From assembly GCF_010183535.1 (NCBI RefSeq), contig NC_071331.1:18910001-18974000 (forward strand): DNA of 64,000 bases, given 5' to 3'. The first letter of the stretch is position 1. Each line of letters starts with the position of its first letter. The notes under the pieces are model-generated. The model worked only from the letters and a program-made list of their open reading frames with translations. It did no database searches and was not told the origin of the DNA. The position numbers were made by a program, and so were the translations under genes. The DNA is from Caenorhabditis remanei (Eukaryota > Nematoda > Chromadorea > Rhabditida > Rhabditidae). This document shows positions 47,152-60,300 of the stretch, one piece after another.

Positions 47152-48746
47152 CTGAAAAATAGAGAACTTATAGTTAGAGATGGTGATGTCATGAAACAGA
47201 GAATCCAAATATATGGAGTAGTAAGAGAAAGCAAAGATTAGAAGTGCCAGAAATGTGAGCGAATTGAATTGAAAAAAGGTTGAACTATTTGGAGAAACGC
47301 TTGAAACGGTAAGTTTTGGAAATTTAGAAGGCTGTGGAGAAAGCTGTGGAGAACTATGATAACTATGATAAAATTGAAGAGTAGATTTTGAGATGTTTTG
47401 AAACAGTAATGTTTTCTATTAGCATTACAAACGTCTAACTCTAACGAAACGAAAGAAAATTGCGTGCATTTCTCAAAAAGATTTCGGTGGAGCGCAGTTG
47501 TAAGAGCTGTGCTGAGCTAATAAATCATAATAAGAGTAACCGGGTCCTTGAATTTGAAGTCTAATAGTCAAAAGACGTCAAAACATGAAAAGTGCTTTTT
47601 GAATCAGTAGAAGTTACCCAAGCATAAAATAAATATCCCTGTTGCAAGACTTTTAAATCATAATGAAGATGACATGACCCATATTATTATCGCGTTATTG
47701 TTTGATAGTTGTGAATAAGACTGTTAATTTAAAATCAGATTCCCACTGAGCTCAACTTTTGAAGTCAAATCGTAATTTAAAAGAAAGAAACGTGGAAGTT
47801 GCAGATATCTGAATATTCAAGTTTGCTGTTTCACAATATTCAAAAATTGAAGTTTTAATAAATTTCGAAATTCGTATCTGATTTTTTCCTGTTTTAATAA
47901 CTTTTCATTATGAAGACAATTAGATGGCTAACCTTGATTTGATTAACAGTGTTGTTTCCAAATCAACTTATCTGACACTAAATAATTTCCCTGTTTCAGA
48001 AATCCAATTTTACTTTATTATGTAACAATTCCACATTGTCGTTCTGTTATCGATTGTTGTGTTGATAATTTATTGGTTTTTTACAGTAAAAACTATCGAA
48101 TGAGATTTCATGTTGGGCTAATAGGTGTCTGATAAAACAGAAAAAAATTGAAAGCTCAACAATTAACAGAACTGTTCCTTGAAATTCACATTAACATTTC
48201 TCAATTTTCAGTAAATCAGTGTCTCATAGTCGGTGAGATCTTAAAATATTAAAGCGGCCATTTCTTTTATTAAACTAAAAGTTTACTAATTCAAAAAAAG
48301 CTGTTCCGCATGTACTGTCAAATAGTGTCGGAAAATTTTAAAATGGAACAGTTGAAACAGGAAGTGTTGGGGTTTAATATATTCAACTATCCCAACAAAA
48401 TCTGAATTCAATTACGGAACTAGATTACTTTGAGAAGAAAACAATAGCAATAAAATTTAAAATTTTCTGTTTCCCAGAGTTTTCATCAAAAACACTAACT
48501 GTACTAACTGCGTACTACTGTAAGGCGTTTCTGGAATTCGAAGTAGGAATGAGACCTAAGGGTCCTTGAAAAAAATAATAAGAGTAACCGGGTTCTTGAA
48601 AATTGAAGTCTAATAGCAAACACTGAGGGTCTTCCAGCAAACACTGAATTCAATTACGCAACTAGATTACTTTCTGAAGAAAACAGTTGCATTAGAATTG
48701 TCATCATTGTGATGTACACAGATCATCGTCTATCAATGTAATTTGA

Positions 48747-50757
48747 CCAGTCGGTTAACGCAGCCTAACGGCTGCTCAACCTCCTTCTCTACACCACCCT
48801 TCTGGGTGTTACAGCGCCTGCGGCGCTTCTTAAATGGTTCAAACTATCAAAGTCTCAGAATTTTCTCCTTCTCCTGGATTGTATTAATTTTCTTCACTTG
48901 TCGGTAGTTTTTGTTAGCTAAACAGCCCGTTCCGGTAGAGAACAATTAAAACATCTCTGCATTTCTGATACGATTTCGACAAATTTACTCGGTGACTTTT
49001 CTATCCTGAGGAAAAAAGGATTTCAATATGAGCAGTTTTCAATTCACTAATCGAAACTGTGTTCATTTTTTCTGCTTTTTCTAACATACTATTTCAAAAG
49101 AACAGGAACTTTTAACTCTCCGTTCTCCCTCCTCAAGAGGCGAGTCATCTTTCAAATATTAATGTCAAACTTCGGCGACAATGCTGTCTCCCTTCTCTGA
49201 ATATGGCAGACTGAGACCATGTTTTAACAAATCCTCATCCTAGAAATTATTACCTTTTGAAGGTAACTGATCAACGACAAAGTTACTTATTCACAAATCA
49301 CCACCACTTTTTGAGTAGTGTTTTTTCATTCAATTTATTTCTATTAAGCTTCTGACTGTTGAACTTCTTTAATGATGGAGACATCCGAAGTCTCAGAATG
49401 AATCGTACTAAACACAGCAAATGACTTTTTTGGCTTCAGACTGAGAAAGCCTTACCAACTCTTTTACTGAAGCTTAGAAATTTGGAAATTTTTCTATTCA
49501 CATCTTTAAAAAATTAACCTAAAGTACTACTTTTAAGTTTTTGACTGATCGGCAGTCATGCCGCCTCCCTCCCCAAAATCTTTCAAGATTGTTTCTCATA
49601 TCCACGGAAATCTTCTCTTCAGTCTGGTTTGATCTGAACTGTTCTGCTTTCTGATTTTTTTTCTCTAAAAGACTTCAAAGCTATTCTACATATTTCTAAG
49701 TGTGAAAGTTAGACAGCCGGTAAAAATGGAGTACAGTAATGGCCATAAATCGAACAACTTTGACCGTTTTTCAGTTAAAAATGTCCAACTTTGAAAGGGT
49801 GTCAAGAAAAGAGATTCTATTCCAGTTTAGATGTCTTTTGAAAACTCGAACGTCCCTTAAAACACTTAAACGTTCTTTAAAACACTTAGACGTCCCTCAA
49901 AACATTTAAACGTTCTTTGGGGTCCCAAAAATGCTCAGAAATGTCTAGACGTCCCAAAACCGTTCAGATGTCCCTTGAAATCCCAAACTTTTATTTAACC
50001 GTCGTTCAAAAAATATTTGGACGTCCCTTAAACTTTCAAAACCAAGAGCTTGCTGTGACACCTGCAAGTAGTGATTGCCTAAAAACAAAAACGTCCTTGA
50101 ATCTTGACATGATAATGGCTCAGCACCCGGGAAGTAGTGGATTCCTTAACACAGAGACATCCAGCATCTAGCTTAAAGTTATGGAAAAAAGTGCAAGCAA
50201 GCATCAGTGTGTCTATGTTTTAAGGAAGCCACGTCTAAACATTTTATGGAACTTTTAAACGTTTTTTGGGACAACTAAATGTTTTTTGGGACGTTTGAAC
50301 ACTTGAAAAGAAGTCTTAACTTTCGGAAAAAATTTAGGGCATGACAGGGCGTTTAAGTGTTTTAAGGGACGTCTTAGTGTTTCATGGAACGTTCGAGTTT
50401 TCAAAGGATATCTAACCTGGAATAGAACCAAAAAAATTGTTTAAACCCACGCATTTTTCCTGACAATTTGAAGAAATGAATTCATATGAAGAATGAAAAA
50501 GTTCTATAACTATTTTCCCCGTGAACTCCTATTTCCCTATTACGGAAATGAAAGCCACTGAAAGGCTTGAAAACCACTTTTTTTCACGTAGTGACCTAAT
50601 TTAGAACTATTTTAACTAAAAAAATAGACGGGCATCATCCGGGACAAATTTCCAATCGATCTGTGTAAATTTCATTGAAAACGGTTCAGTACAGAAGGCG
50701 CTAGAGTCGGCGACAAACGGACAGACAGACAGATCTGCTGAATATTATTAGTAAAGA
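48747..50757. mobile_element. 2.0-kb non-coding insertion with 5-bp target duplication
   Basis: TTTGA flanks it (48742-48746 and 50758-50762), and the uninterrupted site is seen at about 15,660 in the second cadherin copy. It starts CCAGTCGGTTAACGCAGCC and ends with GGTTCAGTACAGAAGGCGCT, CGACAAACGGACAGACAGAC and ATTATTAGTAAAGAT. The last motifs resemble 3' ends of RTE/CR1-like retroposons. Internally, AAACGTTCTTTAAAACACTT-type repeats at 49,840-49,920 occur inverted at 50,230-50,420. No long open frame. It also lacks CTGTTTCA cores. Confidence 0.6.
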
Positions 50758-51144
50758 TTTGATAAGAGGAAAACATGAAATAGTAAAATGAATAAACTTT
50801 TGGATGTAAATTTTCTGTAAAACTTTAGAATTTTTGAGATTTCAAAGAGTTTGCTTTACTGTTTCACGGATTTTGCATTACATTTTGGAGATTCATCGTT
50901 GTTGGTTAAAGGTCATTGACGAATCGTACTATTTCAAGCTTTATCTTTTACATACTTAACTCCACCCTCAATTAATATTTGTAGTCCAAAATCTTAACTA
51001 CAGTACCCTTTAATGAAACTGAAACAATGTAATAAAGCCATGCAAAACAGAGAAGCGCCAGTCACGTCTCGTCAAGAAACCAATTGGATTAGAAAACGAA
51101 AAGAAGCATTAGAACCGAAAAGCGTTTTGATATAGATATCTTAC

Positions 51145-51313
51145 TTGTTGTTCGCGGTAAATTCGTCGGAAGAATTACTCGACTGAAAATTATATTTACG
51201 AAAGAAAGTTTCGAATTAAAAAAAGGGCTGAAAAAAAAGATAAGAATGGCACTCACTTCGTAACCGGATCCAGTCGTCCTGATGGATTAATTGCGTACAT
51301 TGATTCTTCTATG
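51145..51313 (-). CDS. Small cadherin tail exons
   Basis: 51257-51313 (57 bp) encodes [19 protein letters not shown], bounded by TTTCAG and GTGAGT. 51145-51182 (38 bp) follows with TTTTCAG and GTAAGA. From the strong acceptor the frame reads [12 protein letters not shown]. An acceptor 5 nt inside would give [11 protein letters not shown] followed at once by TAA. Both exons are conserved in the second copy (16162-16218 and 16043-16080). Confidence 0.6.
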
Positions 51314-54300
51314 CTGAAATTAAGGAACTATTTGAAAATGGGAAAAGGAAATCAATTTTTTAATCAGTTTCATAGCTTTATGAAACAGGAAAGTTTTGAA
51401 GAACTTATTAGCGCGGCACGTATCTTACAACCGCGCTCTACCGAAACCGAAGAAAATCGTGTGCGAAATTGAGAGACTCAGAGAAAATGAGACATTTTTC
51501 AAGGGCATTTCGGTGGAGCGCAGTTGTAAGAACTGCGTCCACCGAGTAGCCATATAATTTATGTCCAGCTTGAAAAGCGCCCATGTTATACTTCAAATTT
51601 TGCTGAAAAAAGATGAAAACAAGGTTTTAAATCAGAAACCACTTTGTTACAACAAACAACTTTTTCAAGAATTAGAAAATTTTCACAGTTTTTCGAAACA
51701 GGAAAGTTTTGAAAATTTTCATAAATTTTACTTTAATTCAACTTGAAAACCTCGTTTTTAGCTTCAAAACGCGATGAAAGTGGATCAGAACAGTCGAATG
51801 TTTGGCGAGAGACACAGAGAAGCTAGACATTCTCGTTTCTCTGCGCCCTCTCACTCTCTCCTCCTGAACTTTGAATAATCATAACTACACTCAAACCTTC
51901 TCGTTTTTTCATTGATTTTTCTCCCTACACTCACCTAAAATCTCCTTCGTAAGCCGTACTCTGTGCAGGCCTATATCCATATGTTCTATAACTCTGATTT
52001 CCTCCTCCTCCACCCCCTCCTCCATTCATCTGTGGTCCCCCAGGTCCTCCGAATCCAGGACCTCCAAATTGTGGCCCCCCACCACCCATTCTCTGATGTG
52101 CTGGCACTCCAATCGATCCACTCTTCATTGTCAAATCCTCATCAGAAATCAACATATTCACATTTTGTGTCTCATAATCATACTCTGTTCGTGGATCCAT
52201 TCCCATTGTTGGATGATAGATTGGACCCAACTTCTGAGGGTATGAGTGGGAAAAGTTGGATGCATTCCGTTGCGCCGTCTTGTATCGATTCCAGAAGACA
52301 CAAATGGCACAGATTCCAATTATAGCTCCGAGAGCAACGGTGACAGCAAGTATGATCAAAAGAATGTTGGATGTCTTCCAGTTGGTTGACAGAATCCCTC
52401 CATTCGACAGATTTCCTTCTTCGCCGGCCTGTAACAAATCGATTTCTTAAACTAAATGGAAAAAACAATACTCACATCCTCTGAAATTCTTTCCAGTCTG
52501 AACCATGGCTGCACTTTTCCAGCAATCAATTGAACATTCGACGTCTCGAATAACTTTCGAATGTCTTGTTTCTTGCAAATCTTCTTTGTTGTGGGGTTCA
52601 CTGCGTACCAGTAGATGTCCGTTCGGATCTGGAAGTTTTTTGATTTCCAGAAAATTTGAAACATTTTTTCAAAAATATCAATTGCTTCATAGGAAACTTA
52701 AAGTTTATAAGATTTGACCCTGGAGTTCCCTGTAGTGTAGGATTTCCTCCTTTTAGAGCTATGTGAAAACTGAAAGTAAACAAAATATTTCAGATAAAAA
52801 TTCACTGTTTCACAAATTCTTTGAGATCTATAGTAGTTGTTTGTAATTGATAGTTTCGTTAATTGTAAGAGATATCCAATCAAAAACATGTTAGTTAACC
52901 AAATATTTTACTGTTTCATCATATTTTTTAAAGATTCTTAGAAAGAAAACACAACGGTAAATTGATGAATATAATGTTTTCCTAAATTTCCAAAAATCCC
53001 TTCTTTTAAGATGAAATAGTCATTAACGTATCGTTTAATACTTGAAAAATCATTCCCACTACGCCAAACAGGTGCACTTCAAACAAACTATTCTGTTACC
53101 GAAAGTTGTGAAAAAATCGAAGCAGTGAATGTTTCAAAAACACCTGTTTTAATTAATTTGTCAACGGCAGTTCCATTAACAGAACGTGTTCAAAAGAACT
53201 TTACAAAAACTGTGAAACAGTACAAAACTATAACTTTCTATAAACAAATTTCTGTTTCAAAAAAGTTGTTTATTTTTCTAAATAAAACTATGCAATCACT
53301 CCCGGAATCATACAAAGAACATTTGAAATATGCATCCAAAAATATTAACTTTCTCGAAACCAGTTTATAAAAAAATGTTATAAAAAACTCACGATCAAAA
53401 AAAAAGATTCCACTTACAAAACAAGTTCATAAGAACTTTCCAAGACATTGAAACGGTAAAAAATTATAACTTTCTATAAACATTTTCTGTTTCAAAAATT
53501 TTGTTTTTTTTTCTAAATAAAACTATGGAATCACTCTCTGAAGCATAGAAAGAACATTTGAAACGTGAATCCGAAAATTATCGACAGTTTCATAAGGGAC
53601 GAATATTTTAAGAGATATGACCCTGGAGTTTTCAAAATAGTTTACGATTTCCTCCTTTAAAAAAAATTCATGTAAAAAATTGGAACCGGGACAAAAAATT
53701 TCAGATAAAATTTTACTGTTTCACAATTGTTTTCAAATCTACCGTAATTGTTCGTAATTGATAAATTGGTAATCGAGATATCAAATCAAAAAATATGTTA
53801 TAACTTTCTATAAATATGTTCTGTTTCAAAAATGTTGTTTATTTTTCTTAATAAAGCCTTGCAATCACTCTTGGAAACACCTACACTGAAAAACAATATC
53901 TGAAAAATTTGGTTTTTAAGCCGAGACACATAACTTTTAAGTGAGCTACAAGCATTTGAACATTTTGAATGATGCACCATTTCACCTCCCAAACCAAAAC
54001 TTTTCGACCCCTGAACACTCACCTGATTTTCAATAGCAGTGTGCTCAATCATCTTCTCAATTGTCAATAAATTACAGCTTCCAGTGAATTGCCTAATCGA
54101 TTTCACCAGATCTTTCTCATGTTTCTTCAACTGTTGTGGGTTTAATCCATAGATAATCATTTTGAATCTATTGGTCGACCCGATTACATTCACAACAACA
54201 TCTGCCTTCGAGCACAACTGCTGACCGGATATTGGCGAGTCACAAGCGGATACCTTGAAATAAATTATTTGAATTTTGAAATACTATTCAGGTAGAATTA

Positions 54301-57300
54301 CTTACTCTAAACTCGAAAAATTGAAGACGATTTCTGCTTAAAATAGTTGACATGCTCTGTTTCGTACTGATTTCACCGAATGGAGAAATTGAAAAGTATT
54401 TGGAATGGGCGGAGAGTGGATCCAATGCATAGTTCACGAGACTACTGTTTCCGAGATCTGCGTCTTCAGCCTAAAATTTTTATTAGAAGTTACTGCCATT
54501 CAATGAATTACTATCACAAAAAGTTTTCTAAAAACTAATATTATTATTGAAACAGTAACACTTACCTTCACTGTTAGCACTCTTGTGAACGCATTGGCCA
54601 CCGAGGAAACTGCTCCGAAGTAAGTGGTCAATCCGAGATCCGAATCATAAACGAATCTAGGCACATTGTCATTCACATCCAGTACAGTAATCGAGACAAG
54701 CGCATAGTCGGTTTGAGTTCCAGCGGTTACGGTCACATTTAGGAGGTATCTGTAAAAAGGATCGAATTGAAGGGGGGAAAACGATAGGGTGTATGCATTT
54801 ATTTTGAAAACACAATATTTTATTCGTAACGTTTTTTTGAAGCAATACTAACTAAGGAAGGTCATGGAGTCAGCTTGGAGTTGTAGGACGTGACATATAT
54901 TATTGGAAAGCTGAGAAAACGCTGATTCCAGACGTATATTCAGTTTTTGTTCTTGAGGTTTGGTGTTCGAGAAAAAGAAAAGAAGGTCAACGTTCGGAAA
55001 AATGAAAAATTATCGGTTTTCTGTTTTCATTCCCTGAAAATCGTCATTTTGGTCTGCTAGTTCCAATTTTGTAGTTTGTAGTGAGCTAGCAGACCAAATG
55101 GGTGTGCTGGTTCGACTACAAACTACTGTCTTTGAGCTAGCAGACCAATATAGGTTTTGCGTTGCGTTTTGAAATAAAACTGGATATGCTGAAAAACGAT
55201 GCCTAGATAAATTAAGACGCTGGGAATCTGAAAATTTGAAAATTTAGGAAAAACTTCTGTTTTACAGTTTCGACACCAAAAATCGTTGAGAATTTTATTT
55301 TTCTCGAATACCAGGTTTCGCGGGCAAAAACTAAAGATATTTTTGGAATCAACCTTTTTTCAGCTTTCCAATTATATAAGTCACGTCCCATAGATCAAAA
55401 CTGACTCCATGACCTTGGCTAGTAAATTTAGAAAATGTAAAATCATCACTCATTCAACGATTAAAAAATGTCGTGAATTTTTAATAGACCTTTTTGAAAC
55501 AGAACATTTAAATTTTCAAATTTGAAAATAAAACAATGCGATAATTAATTGTAATATTCGGTAAAGTCTCTCTTTTCTTTTTTGAAACAGTAAAATAAAA
55601 AAACTCACCTCTCAACAGTCTCCCTATCCAACTCCATCTGCGTTCTCAGCTCACAATTTCCATCATTTCCAGCAGTGACTCCGAATGCTCCACGATAGTT
55701 TCCAGATACAATATTACAGATGATAAATCTGGTATCCGTTGGTTTATTCATCACTGACAGTACTTGAACCAAGTGAGGTGGACGGACAGCTTCAGATACA
55801 GATGCTCTGAAAAAATTATAATTTTAATTGGAGTAATAGTTTTTTTAAACTCACGTATAATTTCTCAAACTGAACTGCAATTCTCCCTCGTTCGGTGTAT
55901 TCGAGACAGGCGAGGCGTCAGGAATCAAGTGAGATGACGTGGCAACCACGTTGATGAGTACTGTAGTTGTGGAGGAGAGTGGTGGCATTCCACTGTCGGC
56001 TCCCTCGATTCGCAGCTGAAATTCGGAGCTCATTTCTATTTTTCCAGTCAATACAGTAACCTACCGTAATCTTCTCCCCGGCGAATGCATCAATAGGCCT
56101 TGCCAAAGTGATCAATCCACTCTCAGCATTCACATTGAAATGGGCTTCCAGACCACCTGCAGACAGGAGACGGTACCGGATACGGTTGTTTGGATCCTGA
56201 ATATGGGAGTGATGAAATATTGAAAAATAATTTGAAAATTGAGAAAAGATTTAGTGATGAAACAGAAAAATTTTTAGTTGCTGTTTCGGTAATTGTATTA
56301 TTGTTGTGAATACTGTCAGAGGAAGTCCTGATTGCCAGTACAGCATTTACCTGATTTCTGGATATTCAATGGTTATTCTACTCAAAAATGAACAAAAAAG
56401 TACTGTCTCTCCAGTTTAAGAAATATCAATGAAGGTTCGATCTGTTATTAGTAGCTTCATCTGTTTTGTTATTTTTGTGAAATGAAGTTTCCTGTTTCAA
56501 TTAAAAAATGATTGTTTTGTTTCAAAATTTTCTTGAAGTTTTATGGGAAACATCTCTGTTTCAGATGTTTAATGAATGGCATAAGGAATTTTATACATAA
56601 TAACACTAACTTCGGACATTTTGTAAATAATTCAATTCAGCTAGTTAATTAACTTGATTTTTTCAGCTTTTCGGTTTCAGAAATGTTCGGTTTCAAGTTT
56701 AGATAAGACGAAAACCACAAACTTTTTGGAATTAGTGAACTATGTCTAAAGGAAATACTAATTAATTAATTGGCTTTACGATTTTAAGTATAAAAAAATT
56801 GATAATTAAAACGTACTGTTTCATAACTTTTAAAAACAAATTCTTGTGAGTTTGTTTCACTTGAACGAACTTTTAAAATGAAGAAACTTAGAAACTTACA
56901 TTTAGCTTTTTTTAGACATTAAAATAATTAATTTTACTGTTTGGTAAAATAATGTTATTAACTGAGCTAGAATTTTTTGAATTATTGACTTTTCTGCTTT
57001 TCATATTACCCATTCACCGGTGGCTGACCTTCAAACAAAATTTGAAATAGTTTACAGAAAAGTTTTTAATGTGCAAAAAATACACTGTACAAGTAAGGTT
57101 TTAACAAAATAAATCAAGATGTGTTAATCCTCAAACCTAACTACTCCTACTGTTTCAACATTCATATGAATTTTTTTTTCATAAAAATATTATTCACAGT
57201 TTGAATGTTTTCAGTTTTGAAACCTCACAAACCAATGTGTTTCCCCAAACTCACATCTCCATCCTGATTATTTTTTATTTAATTTTTACACTGATGTAAC

Positions 57301-60300
57301 TAGTAAATTCTTCGTTTCAATTAGTTTGATTTTTTCAGCTTCTCAGGTTCAGGTTTAAGAAATTAATAACAAAAATGTTCTGTTTCATTATTTTTCTAAA
57401 GTAAATACTTGTGAGTTCGTTTCACTAGAATGTAATACGTTTTTTTAATTGAAAACTTAGAAACTTTGATTTAGTTCTTTTTTTAATATTAAAATTACGA
57501 ATTTTACTTTCAATAACGTTAGTCAAATATAACTTTTTTGGATTATTAAGTTAATCAACAAAATAATGCTGTTTCAAAAAAAATTTGAAGTTAGGTTTCA
57601 GAAAAACTAGTAATCCAAAGAGGAGACATCCCTTTAACATGCTTATTACAAAAATTATGAATGGTATGAGCAATTTTATAGATAATAAAACTCTTGCCAA
57701 ATTTCTGACGTTTTCTAAACAATTCAGTTAATTAATTAGTTTGATTTTTTCAGCTTCTCAGTTTCAGGTTTAAGAAATTAATTACAAAAATTTTCTGTTT
57801 CATAACTTTTTTAAAACAAATTCTTGTAAGTTCGCTTTGCTTTAGCTACCACAAAAAGCAAAACTATTATTTTTTTAATGAGGAGAAACTTAGATACTTA
57901 CATTCAATTTCTTTTTCAATATTTAAAATTCCGAGTTTTACTGTTTCAATAATGTTATTAAGTGAGATAGAATTATTTGAATTATTGGATAACGCGAAAA
58001 TACAATCAATTTTCACTATACTACCCATTTTCCGATGGCTCCGTGCTCGCGCAAAGTTCGACCCGGGGTGTGGTAGAGAGGCGCCGTAAATAGAAATTCC
58101 GCAACAAGAAACACACCGCATCCCAGGACCGAACCTTGAGAGCCACTGACGAAATGGGTAACACAACAAAATTATGCGGTTTCAAACAAAATTTAAAAAT
58201 CAATGATCAGAAAAATTATTAATCGGCAGAACAAACAGCCATGGTTTTTACGAAATAAATTCTGCTGAGTGAACACCTAAAACCTAATTGCTTCTCTACT
58301 GTTTCAACATTCATGTGAATTCATCTTTAGTTCCATACAAATATTGACTCGATCACATCTAAAATTCACAGTTCCAATGCGTTTCCCCCAAACTCACATC
58401 TCTATCCTGATCAAATGCATTAACTTGTCCCACAATAGTTCCCGGAAGAGTGTCTTCCTTAACATCGAATTCATATGATCCACTTTCAAAGTTTGGAATC
58501 CAATCGTTCTTATCAGCGACGTTAATTGTAATGCTAACGAAATGAGCGAGTTTTGGATCCACTTCCATTGTTTGGGCCTGGACAAAAATAAATAAATAAA
58601 ATGAAAAAATAAGAAAATAAACCTCCGAAGTGGAAACTTGAATAGTGGCAGTCGAGTTGGCTTCTGCATCCAATGCTCTCAATAAATTAATAGATCCAGA
58701 ATAAGAAGATACAGAGAAAAGACTGGGATCTCCCTTATGAAGAACGTATGTAATCGTTCCAGACAACCCATCTGGATACGTGGCATGGGCTTTCGTAATC
58801 TCTACTTGTGACTCATTTTCATCGATTTGTACTGTGATTTGAGATGGTTTGAAGACTGGAGCAAGTCGTTTTTGAGCTGGTTGAGGAGGCGGAGCTTGAG
58901 TGACTGGTGGAGCCATTTTTGTTGTTGGGTGGGATGGAAGTTCCTGGAACAAAGAGTATGATGAGAGGGAATGAGAGAGAAGAAGTAGATCAAGCACAAG
59001 GCAGAAAATGGGAATGATGCAAATGCGCTCTATTGGAGTGTATTTTTTGTGATAAGAGATAAGAGAGCACAGAGAAACAAGAGTTTCTGGCTTCTCTGCG
59101 TCTCTTACTAACCTTACAGTTTGAGAAGAAAGTTGAGCTAAGTTTTGTAAAGAAAAAAGTTCAAAATTATGAGAAATATTATGTTTCAATCATTACAAAA
59201 ATTGCCGGATCTGTTTGAATACTTATTAACAAGCGCAACGTCTCGAGCAAATTATTAATTCACAGAAAGTATGATTACCATCAAAATGAGCCAAAAGATG
59301 AGCCAAAAACCATCCAAAATGTGGGATTTCCACGAATTTATGATCTTTCAAAAATAGAGGGTGAGAGATGAGAGATCGCAGAGAAACAAGAGTGTCTAGC
59401 TTCTCTGCGTCTCTAACCTTACTTGAAAAACTTGTTGTAAATAGGTTTTCTGAACATTTTGAAAATGAATTGAGATGGTTTCAGTTATTTTGAAAAGTGA
59501 AAAAAAAACTTTTTCTTAAACAAAATATTCCGTTTCAACCGTTACGAAAATTACCGAATCTGTTTGAACACTAATAGACAAGCCATAATCTCCAACAAGT
59601 TATTGATTTACAGAAACGTTGATTACTTTCAAAATGAACCAAAAATCAGCTCAAAATGAGGGATTTCAACAAATTTATGACCTTTCAAAACTAGAGGGTG
59701 AAAGATAAGAGAGCGCAGAGAAACGAGAGTGTCTGGCTTCTCTGCGTCTCTTATCAAATATGAAACTACAGGTTTTCTGAATAGTATGAGAAGAAAGTTG
59801 GCATGGTTTAAATTATTCTGAAAAATGAAAAAAAAAACTGTTTTTTCTTAAACAAAATTTTCTGTTTCAACCGTTATGAAAATTGCTGGATCCGCTTGAA
59901 CACTAATTGGCAAGAGCAAAGTGTCTAATTAATTTTTAATTGAAAAAAAAACGTTGATAACCTTCAAAGTGGCTCAAAACGTGGGATCTCAGCGAATTTT
60001 TGATCTTTCAAGAATAGAGGGTGAGAGATGAGAGAGCGCAGAGAAACAAGACTGTCTGGCTTCTCTGCATCTCTCTTTCTCCAACTATCAATAGAGCGCA
60101 TTTGCATTCCCTTATTTCTCAAAGACCCATTTCATGACCACCAATCTAGCAACGTCCAAGCAAATTCCAAACAAATAAATAAATGAAAAAAAAGAAATAT
60201 TGTTAGTTAAAGTGCTCGAGGGGCGTAGAAGCATGCACTACCTGACTGGTGCCGAATTCCTCTTGCCACGAATTCTCGATCTCTGCATTCTCTGCATTCT

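Larger units (their letters stand above)
41618..48360. promoter_or_regulatory. piRNA promoter cores in array unit 3
   Basis: Fifteen exact cores at unit 1 positions plus 12,345. + starts: 42525, 42698, 43188, 43339, 43700, 43843, 46508, 47826 and 47991. - starts: 41618, 42109, 45086, 47192, 47399 and 48353. Confidence 0.75.
39841..48699. repeat. Tandem array unit 3 (8,859 bp)
   Basis: Co-linear with unit 1 at an offset of 12,345. Beyond 48,699 the sequence diverges (GTCATCATTGTGATG), which marks the true right edge of the duplicated segment. It contains the tail-exon copies nearest to the intact cadherin gene, so unit 3 may hold that gene's real 3' end. Confidence 0.9.

Noticed and set aside
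53125..53370. 81-codon + strand frame in a cadherin intron
   Set aside because: No homology; the same DNA in other copies (about 7,960-8,150) is broken, and it contains piRNA cores.
59040..60080. CRISPR-like array of regularly spaced repeats
   Set aside because: Eukaryotic intron; units are degenerate about 330-bp tandem repeats with homologous, not unique, spacers.
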